A stretch of 64,000 nucleotides of DNA from Verrucomicrobiota bacterium (GTDB lineage: Bacteria > Verrucomicrobiota > Verrucomicrobiia > Verrucomicrobiales > Akkermansiaceae): contig JAFLEH010000007.1 in the NCBI GenBank assembly GCA_017301995.1, positions 1 through 64,000 on the forward strand, read 5' to 3'. The notes beneath the pieces are model-generated. The model was not told the DNA's origin. It saw only the letters and a list, made by a program, of their open reading frames with translations, and did not search any database. Each line of letters opens with the position of its first letter. The first letter of the stretch is position 1. The position numbers were made by a program, and so were the translations under genes. Below are positions 8,528-16,356 of this stretch, piece after piece.

Positions 8528-9529
8528 TTAGATGGCCTCATCCACGGCGATCATCGCGGTTAGGACCTTCTCCCACGTGGCCGGGTCTTCGAGCGTGGCG
8601 TTGGGGAACATGCAGCCGTCCCAACAAATGTGGCGGATGCCGCGGGATTCGGCGTCCTTCAGCCAGTAGGAAGCGCATTTCGCGATGTCGAGTTTCCCGT
8701 TGGGATCGTCGGCCGGGCAATGGCGGCCGGTGCGGTCGTGGGAACCGGTGCCGTGGACCGTGCCGTCATTCTGGGCGACGTGGAAATCGAAGGTCCACGG
8801 GCGCAGCGCGTCGGTCATGGTTTCATAGGCGGCCCAGAACTCCGCATCCGTGTGGCCCTCCCGGATCAGCGCGGCGGACGGCGCGTTGTATCCCAACAGA
8901 TAGAGATAGGTGTGGGCGAGGTCGGCCTGGAATCCGACGGTTTCCGGCATGGCGGTGGCCTCCAGCGTGTCGAGCATGGTCTTCCACGAATGCATGCCGC
9001 CCCAACAGATCTCACCCTCGGCGGCGAGGCGTTCGCCGTTTTCCGCGGCCACGGTGCCGGCGGCGCGGAAGGTTTCGGCGATCTTGCGGGTGTTGTTAGC
9101 CGAATCGTTCGACCACTCGGCGGGGCCGCCGGCGGAGTCGACGCGGATGACTCCGCAATCGCGCACGCCATGGGCCTTGAGGATTTTTGCGATGCGGCAG
9201 GCCTTCTGCACGGCGAGCACGAACTTGCGGCGTTCGTCGGCGCAACCGAACGCGCAACCGCCCACGGTGCCGGGCCACACGGGGGCCACCAGCGAGCCCA
9301 CCTTGAGCCCGCGGGCCGCGATCTGGTCGGCCATGGCCTTGATCGAATCCTCCGAGGCGTCCGGATCGGTGTGGGGGAGGAACAGGAACAGGTCCACACC
9401 ATCGAACTTGCGTCCGTTGACGGTGGTGTTCGCGGTGAGATCGAGCATGCGATCGAGGGCGATGGGCGGGTGGTCGGTGCCGGGTTCCTTGCCGACGAGG
9501 CCCGGCCACATGGCGTTGTGCAGTTTCAT
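8528..9529 (-). CDS. Sugar phosphate isomerase/epimerase (xylose isomerase-like TIM barrel)
   Basis: The 333-residue sequence fits the AP-endonuclease-2/xylose-isomerase-like TIM-barrel superfamily, which includes IolE, IolI and hexulose epimerases. Metal ligands typical of the fold are visible as Glu/Asp/His around [27 protein letters not shown] and [15 protein letters not shown]. Members isomerise, epimerise or dehydrate sugars and inositol derivatives. The gene sits 20 bp upstream of the Gfo/Idh dehydrogenase and on the same strand, a pairing typical of polyol catabolism. Start ATG 9527-9529; the leader upstream contains AACCCAACAACCC, which also occurs in the leader of the next gene up the operon. 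Confidence 0.8.
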   Translation of the reverse strand: MKLHNAMWPGLVGKEPGTDHPPIALDRMLDLTANTTVNGRKFDGVDLFLFLPHTDPDASEDSIKAMADQIAARGLKVGSLVAPVWPGTVGGCAFGCADERRKFVLAVQKACRIAKILKAHGVRDCGVIRVDSAGGPAEWSNDSANNTRKIAETFRAAGTVAAENGERLAAEGEICWGGMHSWKTMLDTLEATAMPETVGFQADLAHTYLYLLGYNAPSAALIREGHTDAEFWAAYETMTDALRPWTFDFHVAQNDGTVHGTGSHDRTGRHCPADDPNGKLDIAKCASYWLKDAESRGIRHICWDGCMFPNATLEDPATWEKVLTAMIAVDEAI

Positions 9530-9572
9530 GGTTGGGTTGTTGGGTTGGGAGAGGGTGGTTTGATAAGATATG

Positions 9573-10835
9573 CTAACAGGACCGATGCGCGCCCATCGCG
9601 GGGGCGTCGGGATTCACCTCCGGGCCGAAGTAGCGCAGGGCGACGAGCGGTTCGGTGAGCGAGGTGTTGGTGAAGGTGACTCCGGCGAGCGCGGCTTCCT
9701 CGGTGCAGAAGAACTCGTCGTGCGAGAGTTCGTTGAAGCGGAGGAGCTTCGGGCAGTTGAGGCGCATTTTGTTGGCCCGGCCCTCGCCCTGGACGACGAT
9801 CAGCGAATAGGCGCCGCGGTCCTTGATCGTGACGGTTGCGCCGGGTTCCACAGTGAGTTCCTTGGCGGTGAAGTATTGGAATCCGTCCACCTTGCCGTAA
9901 ACGATCCACTTGTCGTGAAACCCCTCGCCTTGCAGAGCGGTCACGGGTTCCAGATAGTGGTTGTCCTTGAAATTCGGGTCGGTGTTTTTCGCCCAGTCGA
10001 TCTGATCCACGATGAAATCCAGGTCCTGGTGTTTCTCAGCGGGCATGTCTTTCACCAGCAGCGACCACGGAACCGGGCGGCCTTCGACGAGGTTCTGATA
10101 CATGCCGAAAACGTCCGATCCCCACTGCGGTTCGTAGGTGCAGAGCGAGCCGGGCGCGTGAAGGATGCAGGGATCGATCAGCCAGCCGCTGCCGACCTTG
10201 AGCCGATACGCTTTGGATAGATCGAGGATCCCGTTGTCGCCCTTGTTCCAATCGGCGATGCACCGGCGGACCTCGGCGCGGGTGGTGCCGGGTTCGAGAC
10301 CCATGAACGTGTAGGGGAAATTGTTGCCCACATTGTTATGTTGGGGCGGGAAGTAGTAGGACTCCGGCTTGCCCTCCTGGCCGACGAGCGCGGCCTGCTC
10401 GGCGCTCTGGTGCATGTGGTGCGGGATGGGCCCCATGTTGTCGAAGAACTTCGAGTACACCGGCCACCGGCCGTATTTCTCCCACAGGGTGGCGCCGATG
10501 ATCGCGGCCCCGCGCTCGGCGATCGCGTCGCGCAGCGTGAAACGCTCGCGGCCCACGACCACATAGGATAGGCCCTCGTCGGCCGCGCGGCCTTCGTTGG
10601 CGGTCTCGGTGGTGGAACCGAACCAGCGTTCGTCGATCCCGCCGCGGTTGAGGCCGTAGGCGTAGGTGTCGTCGGGGTGGAGCTTGATCCGCAGGCCCGG
10701 TTGGAGAAACGAGCGGGGCACCCAGGTGGGCGTGAGCCGGAGCAGGCCGCCGGTTTCTTCGAGGTGGCCGTCGATCAGGTCGGTTAGGTTTTTGGTGGCG
10801 GTGGAGAGGTCGGCGGTGGTGCGCGGGGCGTTCAT
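9573..10835 (-). CDS. Type I phosphomannose-isomerase-like cupin protein
   Basis: This 420-residue cupin resembles class I mannose-6-phosphate isomerases. [10 protein letters not shown] near residue 135 supplies an HxH metal pair, and [16 protein letters not shown] near residue 235 matches the second metal/substrate block. A final cupin-like strand region follows ([19 protein letters not shown]). It probably interconverts an aldose and ketose (phosphate) in the cytoplasm. The N-terminal 80 residues are lineage-specific. It lies between the mutarotase-like and epimerase genes, all minus strand with gaps of 30-45 bp. Whether it acts on mannose-6-phosphate or on another sugar of this operon cannot be decided from sequence. 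Confidence 0.75.
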   Translation of the reverse strand: MNAPRTTADLSTATKNLTDLIDGHLEETGGLLRLTPTWVPRSFLQPGLRIKLHPDDTYAYGLNRGGIDERWFGSTTETANEGRAADEGLSYVVVGRERFTLRDAIAERGAAIIGATLWEKYGRWPVYSKFFDNMGPIPHHMHQSAEQAALVGQEGKPESYYFPPQHNNVGNNFPYTFMGLEPGTTRAEVRRCIADWNKGDNGILDLSKAYRLKVGSGWLIDPCILHAPGSLCTYEPQWGSDVFGMYQNLVEGRPVPWSLLVKDMPAEKHQDLDFIVDQIDWAKNTDPNFKDNHYLEPVTALQGEGFHDKWIVYGKVDGFQYFTAKELTVEPGATVTIKDRGAYSLIVVQGEGRANKMRLNCPKLLRFNELSHDEFFCTEEAALAGVTFTNTSLTEPLVALRYFGPEVNPDAPAMGAHRSC

Positions 10836-10865
10836 GCGGGGGATGCGGGATATCGGGTTGTTGGG

Positions 10866-11963
10866 TTAGGTGACGTGGCCCCAATCGAGCGGGACGGTGA
10901 TGGTTAGACCGGAATCGCCGGTTAGGATCACGGCGTCCGGGCCGTCGGGTTTGATTGCAGCGACCGCGCCAAAGCCCTGCGGCACGGCGGCGACCGCATG
11001 GACGACCCGCAGCGGGACGGTTTCATCCGGACGGAAACGGCGGACGGTAGGGATGTCTAACCATTCCAACGGCCCCGTGCGGGACAGGTCCACGCCATGG
11101 CTGAAGTAGGAGCAAACTTCCTCGATGCCGATGCGGCCGTGGTGCCTGCCCAGCCAGGGCTCGGCGGTGCGGCCGCCGTTGGAGATCCACAACAGGGTGG
11201 CGGGAAAATCGGCGGGGTTTTTCAGCGCGAACCAGACCCAGCCGTCGCCCACCGCCGCCGACCACGCGAAGGGTTGTTCCGCGGTCGCGGGCACGTTCGC
11301 CATCATCACCAGGTCGTCGTTGCCCGGACGGGCCGGATAGCGGGTTAGATCGGTGGTGCCGCCGTTCGCCAGCGGAACCTCGCGCAGATCGGAAAATGTC
11401 GCGCCAGGCATCAAGCACTGCGTTTCCCCGGCGGCGGGATCGGAAAAGGCCCCGGGAAACACTGAGGCCCAACGGAACGGACTGGTCGTGACGCGGCCCC
11501 CGCCAACCGGGAGTCCGGATAGATCGAGCACCGGATGGGTACCGTAGCTGAAGGCGCCATCCAGATTGGAGATCCGGTGTTCCGCATACACCGCGTGGTG
11601 GCCGGGTCGGACGGTTAGAGTCTTTTCGACAAACGCCCCGGAGTCCGCGGTCTGGAGCGCGGCGCTCAGGGATCGCTCGCTTTTAGCCACCGCCGACCAC
11701 ACCGCATTGGCCGGATCGCCGTGGGGCGGTCCGGCGGATTGCCCGCCAAAAGGCAGACAGAGAAAATCCCCGCGCAAAACCGAGAGCAGCACCGGGCATT
11801 CGGGAAAATCCTCCGGCACCCAGGGCGACAGCGAATAGGGTGCCACATCGCGGCCCGGGAGGTGGAAAACCACGGGTGCCATGTGCCCGCCACGCGCCGT
11901 CAGGCAAAGGTCAACCTCCGGGGTTGAGAGCTGGAACGACGGTTCGCCGTGAATCGACTGCAT
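10866..11963 (-). CDS. Galactose-mutarotase-like protein (putative aldose epimerase fold)
   Basis: The protein is beta-rich and resembles the galactose-mutarotase/DUF4432-type supersandwich fold, with the sequence features HMAPVVFHLPG, TYGTHP-like FSYGTHPVLDL and a C-terminal EEVCSYFSHGVDLSR. The assignment is from overall pattern and operon context rather than a diagnostic motif. The fold usually interconverts sugar anomers. ATG 11961-11963 (MQSIHGEPSFQL) is my preferred start; ATG 11985-11987 adds eight residues. It is the first gene of the sugar operon that continues through the PMI-like cupin, epimerase and dehydrogenase, so its promoter should lie in 11988-12068. Confidence 0.55.
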   Translation of the reverse strand: MQSIHGEPSFQLSTPEVDLCLTARGGHMAPVVFHLPGRDVAPYSLSPWVPEDFPECPVLLSVLRGDFLCLPFGGQSAGPPHGDPANAVWSAVAKSERSLSAALQTADSGAFVEKTLTVRPGHHAVYAEHRISNLDGAFSYGTHPVLDLSGLPVGGGRVTTSPFRWASVFPGAFSDPAAGETQCLMPGATFSDLREVPLANGGTTDLTRYPARPGNDDLVMMANVPATAEQPFAWSAAVGDGWVWFALKNPADFPATLLWISNGGRTAEPWLGRHHGRIGIEEVCSYFSHGVDLSRTGPLEWLDIPTVRRFRPDETVPLRVVHAVAAVPQGFGAVAAIKPDGPDAVILTGDSGLTITVPLDWGHVT

Positions 11964-12018
11964 GGCTAAGGTATTTACTGACGCCATACGCCGTAACTTG
12001 CACGAAAAATCGCACCGG

Positions 12019-12054
12019 CACGAAAAAATTCTCAACGGACCCCGGAATCGGGGC
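12019..12054 (-). terminator. Possible terminator after the ECF sigma gene
   Basis: A 5-bp GC stem (CCCCG at 12040-12044, CGGGG at 12049-12053, 4-nt loop) lies just downstream of the ECF sigma stop codon on the minus strand. A run of six T (minus strand) follows about 11 nt later. The distance between stem and T-run is longer than in a canonical intrinsic terminator, so this is weak. Confidence 0.3.
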
Positions 12055-12068
12055 ACGGCGAGGACGTT

Positions 12069-12767
12069 TCACCACCGTCCTGCGGCGGCGATCAGGTGGC
12101 GGAGTTCCCCGCTCACCTCGGACGGATCATCCACGGTGGCGGCCACTTCGGCACGGACGAGTTCCCGGAAACGCTCGCGGAGCCGGTGAATCGCCACTTT
12201 CACGGCGGTTTCGGACATCCCCAACGCACGGGCGGCCTCGGCCTGGGACTGCTGCGCGCCGCCGTCGAGCCACGGCCGGAGTGTGGCGAACCAACCGGCC
12301 TTGGCCCCGTTCTCGGCCTCAAGTGCCGCCAGCGCCCGACCGATGAGAGTCAAAGCCCATTCGCGGTCGAAAACAAGGGTGTCATCGAGCGTGCCGGGCA
12401 CCGGAATTCCGGGCGAGGTGTCGGTTTCCGAGGCCAGTGGCAGATGCTCCGCGCCACCGCCGCGCTTGGCCGCGCGTTCCTCCGCACGACGGTTGGCAAG
12501 GAAGTGCTTGAGCGCGCCTAACAGATAGCTGCGGAACCGCCCGCGGCCCGGTTCCGGCGCGCCGACCCCGCCGGTCAGAAGGCCCTCGAAGAACGTGTGG
12601 GCCAAATCGCGCGCCGCGTCGTCGTCCCGGCCTTCCCGCCGCAGAAACGCCACCACCGGCTCATAATAGGCCGCGCAAAGCTCCGACAGCGCCATCTTCG
12701 CCTCCTCCCCCGCACCACGGGCGCGGAGGACGAGCGTCCAGCGGGTGGGATGGAAGGTGGGGGTCAT
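12069..12767 (-). CDS. ECF-type RNA polymerase sigma factor, kinase-linked
   Basis: The 232-residue product begins MTPTFHPTRWTLVLRARG, a hallmark N-terminus of the ECF sigma factors common in Verrucomicrobia and Planctomycetes. Region 2 is seen around YYEPVVAFLRR...AHTFFEGLL. Region 4 has the helix-turn-helix SQAEAARALGMSETAVKVAIHRLR. The ATG (12765-12767) overlaps the TGA of the upstream kinase gene as ATGA, so translation is likely coupled. No anti-sigma gene is adjacent, and the pairing with a membrane Ser/Thr kinase suggests control by phosphorylation, as known for some kinase-linked ECF groups. This last point is inference. It could also be co-regulated with the sugar operon immediately downstream. 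Confidence 0.85.
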   Translation of the reverse strand: MTPTFHPTRWTLVLRARGAGEEAKMALSELCAAYYEPVVAFLRREGRDDDAARDLAHTFFEGLLTGGVGAPEPGRGRFRSYLLGALKHFLANRRAEERAAKRGGGAEHLPLASETDTSPGIPVPGTLDDTLVFDREWALTLIGRALAALEAENGAKAGWFATLRPWLDGGAQQSQAEAARALGMSETAVKVAIHRLRERFRELVRAEVAATVDDPSEVSGELRHLIAAAGRW

Positions 12768-15463
12768 GGTGGCAGGGTGGATTCGGATGGAAAATCCTCG
12801 CCCGGCCACGGCGAAGTCGGCACTTCGGCGGGCGTGACAATCCTGTAGGCCGCATCCATACCAAAAGGCTTGAGGGATTCCTGAAGTCTCCGTGCCACCT
12901 CGTCAGCCCGCTGTTTCGCCATCTGCGGATCTGTGCTAAACGCCAAGATGTCAAACTGGCCCTCCACTCCCGCCACCGGCCGGAACTCGTTGCCTTTCAG
13001 ATGGGATTTCAACACCTTGCGGGCATCACCTTGTTTTGGCTGGAATTCCACGCGACAAGCGGCGCAGTACGGGCTCGGCTCGACCTCCGCGCAGGTACTG
13101 ACCCACTTTCCATTCTCGGTATGCCCGAACAATTCCACTTTCACAAACGCATTCGTTCCGGTATAGCGTTGCAACTCCACCACCACCACATCGCCATTAC
13201 CAAACTCCGGGGCGGACATTCTAACACCAGCAATGGTCCCCGCCATCAGCGACATGGTTTCAACTGGAGAGATGCGAACGCCCCCCTCGACATTGACCCT
13301 CGACTGACCTACATAGCAATCCAGAAACTTGTCCAGATCGGAATCGTTTGCGGCTTGGTTCATCTTGCGAATGCATTCCCGTATTTCGACCGCGTGACGT
13401 TCCGGTCCTTCCGGCTTGTCAGGTGGCCACGGCAGCCTTGGCCGTTTGATTTCCGCGGACTTGATGGTTGCCGGACTGCCGCCGGGATTCGGCGTTTCAG
13501 CGGTGGGCTTTATCTCCGGAAAAGTGGTTTCGGTACGATTGGCATTCCTGATTTTCCAGGTCAAATACATCGGTTTAGCCACAATGAACGCCAAAGCCAA
13601 GAGCCCTGGAATGATGATGATGGAGGCGCAGCCCAAGCCCGCCACCCGATAGAAGAAGTCCTTGCCGCCACCCGCTGACGCAGGGTCCCCGGAGCGGTCC
13701 GGCCTCGCATTGTGCCTGACAGCCCAAACACCGAGCGCAAAAACGATTGGAAGCGAGGCGAAGAAACAGGCCTCGGATCTTCCCGTGAAACCGTTCGCAA
13801 TCAGAAAAGACACTCCCGATGCGATGATGGCTATCACCGCACCAGCGCCAACTCGCCTGATGCCGACGCTCCGGGGGGGGGATACCCGGCTGGAACGCTT
13901 CATCATGTAAAGGTACAGTAAGCCAAACGTACCAAACACCGCGGAAACACAGCCGCCAACAACAAATACCGTGCCGACAACCATCACGCTCATGGATTCG
14001 CCAGGGGAGGCGACGAGTAACAACCAGGCTCCCGAACCGCCAACAGCCACACCGCAAACCGATAGTAAAACGGACCACTGAGTCGAGCGGGCGGAGGTAT
14101 GGCTGCCTCTGTTTCTTTGCCATTGTTCTCGGGATCTCATCAAAACCGATCTCCTCGACTCCATGGATTCAAGCCGATCTCCGGAGTATTTGATGGCCAC
14201 CGCGCCTCCGGCCGCGAGAGCGAACAACACCGCGGCACCGATCGCGAGATCCACCGCGCCACGCCCTATGCCAAGCATCATCAGGACGAGCATGCTGGCC
14301 AGAAACCCTCCGATTACGACCGCTTTGCTAGGACGTTGCCCGTGGATCACCACGATCGAGCACACGACGCTGAAGAAAACCGCCATGTGCAGGAACGCAT
14401 GGGCGAGGGGAAAGCTTCTGACGGATGTGATAGAGGGTTCGCCAAGCTGCAATCTGATCAGGATGGCTGCGGATGCCAGCACCACCGCGAACCAAAAGAA
14501 CCGCATTTGGCCCTTGAACGAATGCCGGGGGGCGGGTGAACGGGTGGCGCCGGGTTGCGTCGCCCGGCGCACATCCGTCTTCACCTCCTCGGCGCTTTGT
14601 TGTCTCAGTTCGCGCTCTTTTTCCAGGGTTTGGAGCACGATCTCGTCGATGCGTTTTCCGACTTCCGCGCGCTGGCTGGGCAGGGGGAATCGCCCTAACG
14701 GAAGCTCGCCGGTGAGCATCTCGTAGATCACCACGCCGAGGCTGTAGATGTCCGCGCGGTGGTCCACGCTGTGGGGTTTCTCGTGCTGCTCGGGGGCCAT
14801 GTAGGCGGCGCTGCCGAGCTGGCCGCCGGTGCGGGTGAGGGTGAAGTTCCGCTCGGGGTCGCCGACGATCCGGGCGATGCCGAAGTCCGCGATCTTCACG
14901 CGGCCGTCCTTGTCGAGCAGGATGTTCTCCGGCTTGATGTCGCGGTGCCACACACCCTGGGCATGGGCTGTTTGCAGCGCGTCGCATATCGAAGGCACGA
15001 TGGCGAGCGCCTGTTCGGGCGAGAATCGTCCGGCGCTCATCGCCTGCCGCAGGTTCACGCCATCGATGTACTCCATCATCAGATAGAAATAGCCGCCGCT
15101 CTCGCCGTGTTCGTGGAGCGTGACGATGTTCGGGTGCTTGAGCTTGCCGAGCACGCGGGCTTCGCGGGCGAAGCGTTCCTCGAAGGCCGGATCCTTGCGC
15201 AGCGCGGGCGAGAGGATTTTCAACGCCACCATGCGGTCGAGATCCGGTTGGCGCGCCTGATAGACGAAGCCCATCCCGCCATGGCCGATGAGGCGGAGAA
15301 TCTCCAGCTTGGGAAACGCGGCGGCCACTTCATCGAGCGGCGGGTTGCCGTCGGTGGCGGGGACCGCGGTGTCGGCCTCGCGGAGGACGCAGGCCGGACA
15401 CAGCCCGCCGGGAGCGTGCGGAGGGATTGGGGTGTTGCAGGTTGGGCAGGTTTTCGGATTCAC
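12764..15463 (-). CDS. Membrane Ser/Thr protein kinase with N-terminal zinc ribbon
   Basis: The N-terminus has a CxxC...CxxC zinc ribbon (Cys 6, 9, 22, 25). The Hanks-type kinase domain spans about 52-300: Gly loop LIGHGGMGFVY at 58, VALK with Lys 82, HRDIKPEN with catalytic Asp 175, DFG at 193 and APE at 223. All key residues are present, so it should be active. Several transmembrane helices follow from ~320 to ~640. The C-terminal ~250 residues are probably outside the membrane and may sense a signal; they include a ~110-residue segment ending ESLKPFGMDAAYRIVTPAE. Its stop overlaps the start of the ECF sigma gene by ATGA, so the sigma factor is a likely target. Confidence 0.9.
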   Translation of the reverse strand: MNPKTCPTCNTPIPPHAPGGLCPACVLREADTAVPATDGNPPLDEVAAAFPKLEILRLIGHGGMGFVYQARQPDLDRMVALKILSPALRKDPAFEERFAREARVLGKLKHPNIVTLHEHGESGGYFYLMMEYIDGVNLRQAMSAGRFSPEQALAIVPSICDALQTAHAQGVWHRDIKPENILLDKDGRVKIADFGIARIVGDPERNFTLTRTGGQLGSAAYMAPEQHEKPHSVDHRADIYSLGVVIYEMLTGELPLGRFPLPSQRAEVGKRIDEIVLQTLEKERELRQQSAEEVKTDVRRATQPGATRSPAPRHSFKGQMRFFWFAVVLASAAILIRLQLGEPSITSVRSFPLAHAFLHMAVFFSVVCSIVVIHGQRPSKAVVIGGFLASMLVLMMLGIGRGAVDLAIGAAVLFALAAGGAVAIKYSGDRLESMESRRSVLMRSREQWQRNRGSHTSARSTQWSVLLSVCGVAVGGSGAWLLLVASPGESMSVMVVGTVFVVGGCVSAVFGTFGLLYLYMMKRSSRVSPPRSVGIRRVGAGAVIAIIASGVSFLIANGFTGRSEACFFASLPIVFALGVWAVRHNARPDRSGDPASAGGGKDFFYRVAGLGCASIIIIPGLLALAFIVAKPMYLTWKIRNANRTETTFPEIKPTAETPNPGGSPATIKSAEIKRPRLPWPPDKPEGPERHAVEIRECIRKMNQAANDSDLDKFLDCYVGQSRVNVEGGVRISPVETMSLMAGTIAGVRMSAPEFGNGDVVVVELQRYTGTNAFVKVELFGHTENGKWVSTCAEVEPSPYCAACRVEFQPKQGDARKVLKSHLKGNEFRPVAGVEGQFDILAFSTDPQMAKQRADEVARRLQESLKPFGMDAAYRIVTPAEVPTSPWPGEDFPSESTLPP

Positions 15464-15546
15464 GCAGGTTCCTGACGGATCGCCGGGGGCAGGTTACACG
15501 GAAAACCGCGGGGAGGGCAAGATTCCCGGGCGACGGCCGGTGGGCG

Positions 15547-16293
15547 TTAGGCCGGGGGTTGGATTTCCCGGATGCCTCGGCAGTCGGGGTAGGCGGTGCA
15601 GCCCCAGAACTCGCGGCCGGGGGTGGGGCCCGCCTTCGCACGGCGTTTGTGCATGGGTTTGCCGCATTCCGGGCATTCGGGTGCGTTTTGTTGGGTGGCG
15701 CGGGTGGCCACGCGGGTGGCGGTGAGTTGCTCGCGGAAGCCACCGGTTTGGGCGAACCGCTCGCCTTGCGCTTTGAGCAGCGAGCCTAACATATTGATGG
15801 TCCGGCTGATGAGAATGAGCTGGGCGTTGGCGCAGACGAAGGAGTCCTCCGAGTCCAGCCAACGGCCTAACTTGCGATACTGCGCGAGGATGTGCGCGCA
15901 GCAATCGTGGGCCACCTCATCCTTGGAGTAATCCGGGCGGTCGAGCCGCAGCGAAAACACTTCCTTTGCCTCAGGCGAAGAAACTTTCCACGGCACGCGT
16001 CCGTGGCGGAGCAGCCAGGTTTCGTAGTCGCCGCGCAGCTCGCCGAGGCTGGCGCGGGCCACATCGGTGAGCTTCATCTCCGTTTCCTTGGAGGTGGAGG
16101 CGCGCTCGGAACCTTCGATGATGTTCTCCTTTCCCGAGCGCGCCGCTTGGGTCATTTGGTCGTATTGGCGGCCGCAGGGGTCTATCCGGCGGTCCAGGAA
16201 CTTTCCGCAAAACCGCAGCGTGGCGAGCTGTACCACGCTGGCCATGATGTAGGCGTCCAACCAGCGGTAGCCGCCGGAGGGATCGAAGTTCAT
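15547..16293 (-). CDS. Four-helix-bundle suffix domain protein with C-terminal C4 zinc finger
   Basis: The N-terminal ~190 residues match the four-helix-bundle suffix family, related to the 23S rRNA intervening-sequence/S23-type four-helix proteins (LDAYIMASVVQLATLRFC and KENIIEGSERASTSKETEMK). The C-terminus carries a topoisomerase-type C4 zinc ribbon: CPECGKPM near residue 208, then FWGCTAYPDC. The zinc ribbon suggests nucleic-acid contact, but no function is established for the family. It lies 63 bp downstream of pnp on the same strand, and a perfect 14-bp inverted repeat occupies that gap. Start ATG 16291-16293. The gene may belong to an accessory element rather than to the pnp operon. 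Confidence 0.75.
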   Translation of the reverse strand: MNFDPSGGYRWLDAYIMASVVQLATLRFCGKFLDRRIDPCGRQYDQMTQAARSGKENIIEGSERASTSKETEMKLTDVARASLGELRGDYETWLLRHGRVPWKVSSPEAKEVFSLRLDRPDYSKDEVAHDCCAHILAQYRKLGRWLDSEDSFVCANAQLILISRTINMLGSLLKAQGERFAQTGGFREQLTATRVATRATQQNAPECPECGKPMHKRRAKAGPTPGREFWGCTAYPDCRGIREIQPPA

Positions 16294-16310
16294 GGGGTTC
16301 AGAGGGGATT

Positions 16311-16348
16311 TATCGACAGCTATCGAAGGTTATCGATAGCTGTCGAAA
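16311..16348 (-). terminator. 14-bp perfect inverted repeat downstream of pnp
   Basis: TCGACAGCTATCGA (16313-16326) and TCGATAGCTGTCGA (16333-16346) are exact reverse complements around a 6-nt loop. The same stretch also reads as four decamer-like units of the form TATCGAnnnn. No T-run follows on the minus strand. It could end pnp transcription, stabilise the 3' end, or be part of a repeat element linked to the four-helix gene. Confidence 0.5.
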
Positions 16349-16356
16349 CGGATCTA

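Noticed and set aside
8630..9658. Large plus-strand open frame opposite the epimerase gene
   Set aside because: It is antisense to a clear TIM-barrel enzyme, and its composition (Gly/Val/Glu-rich) is that of a mirror frame.
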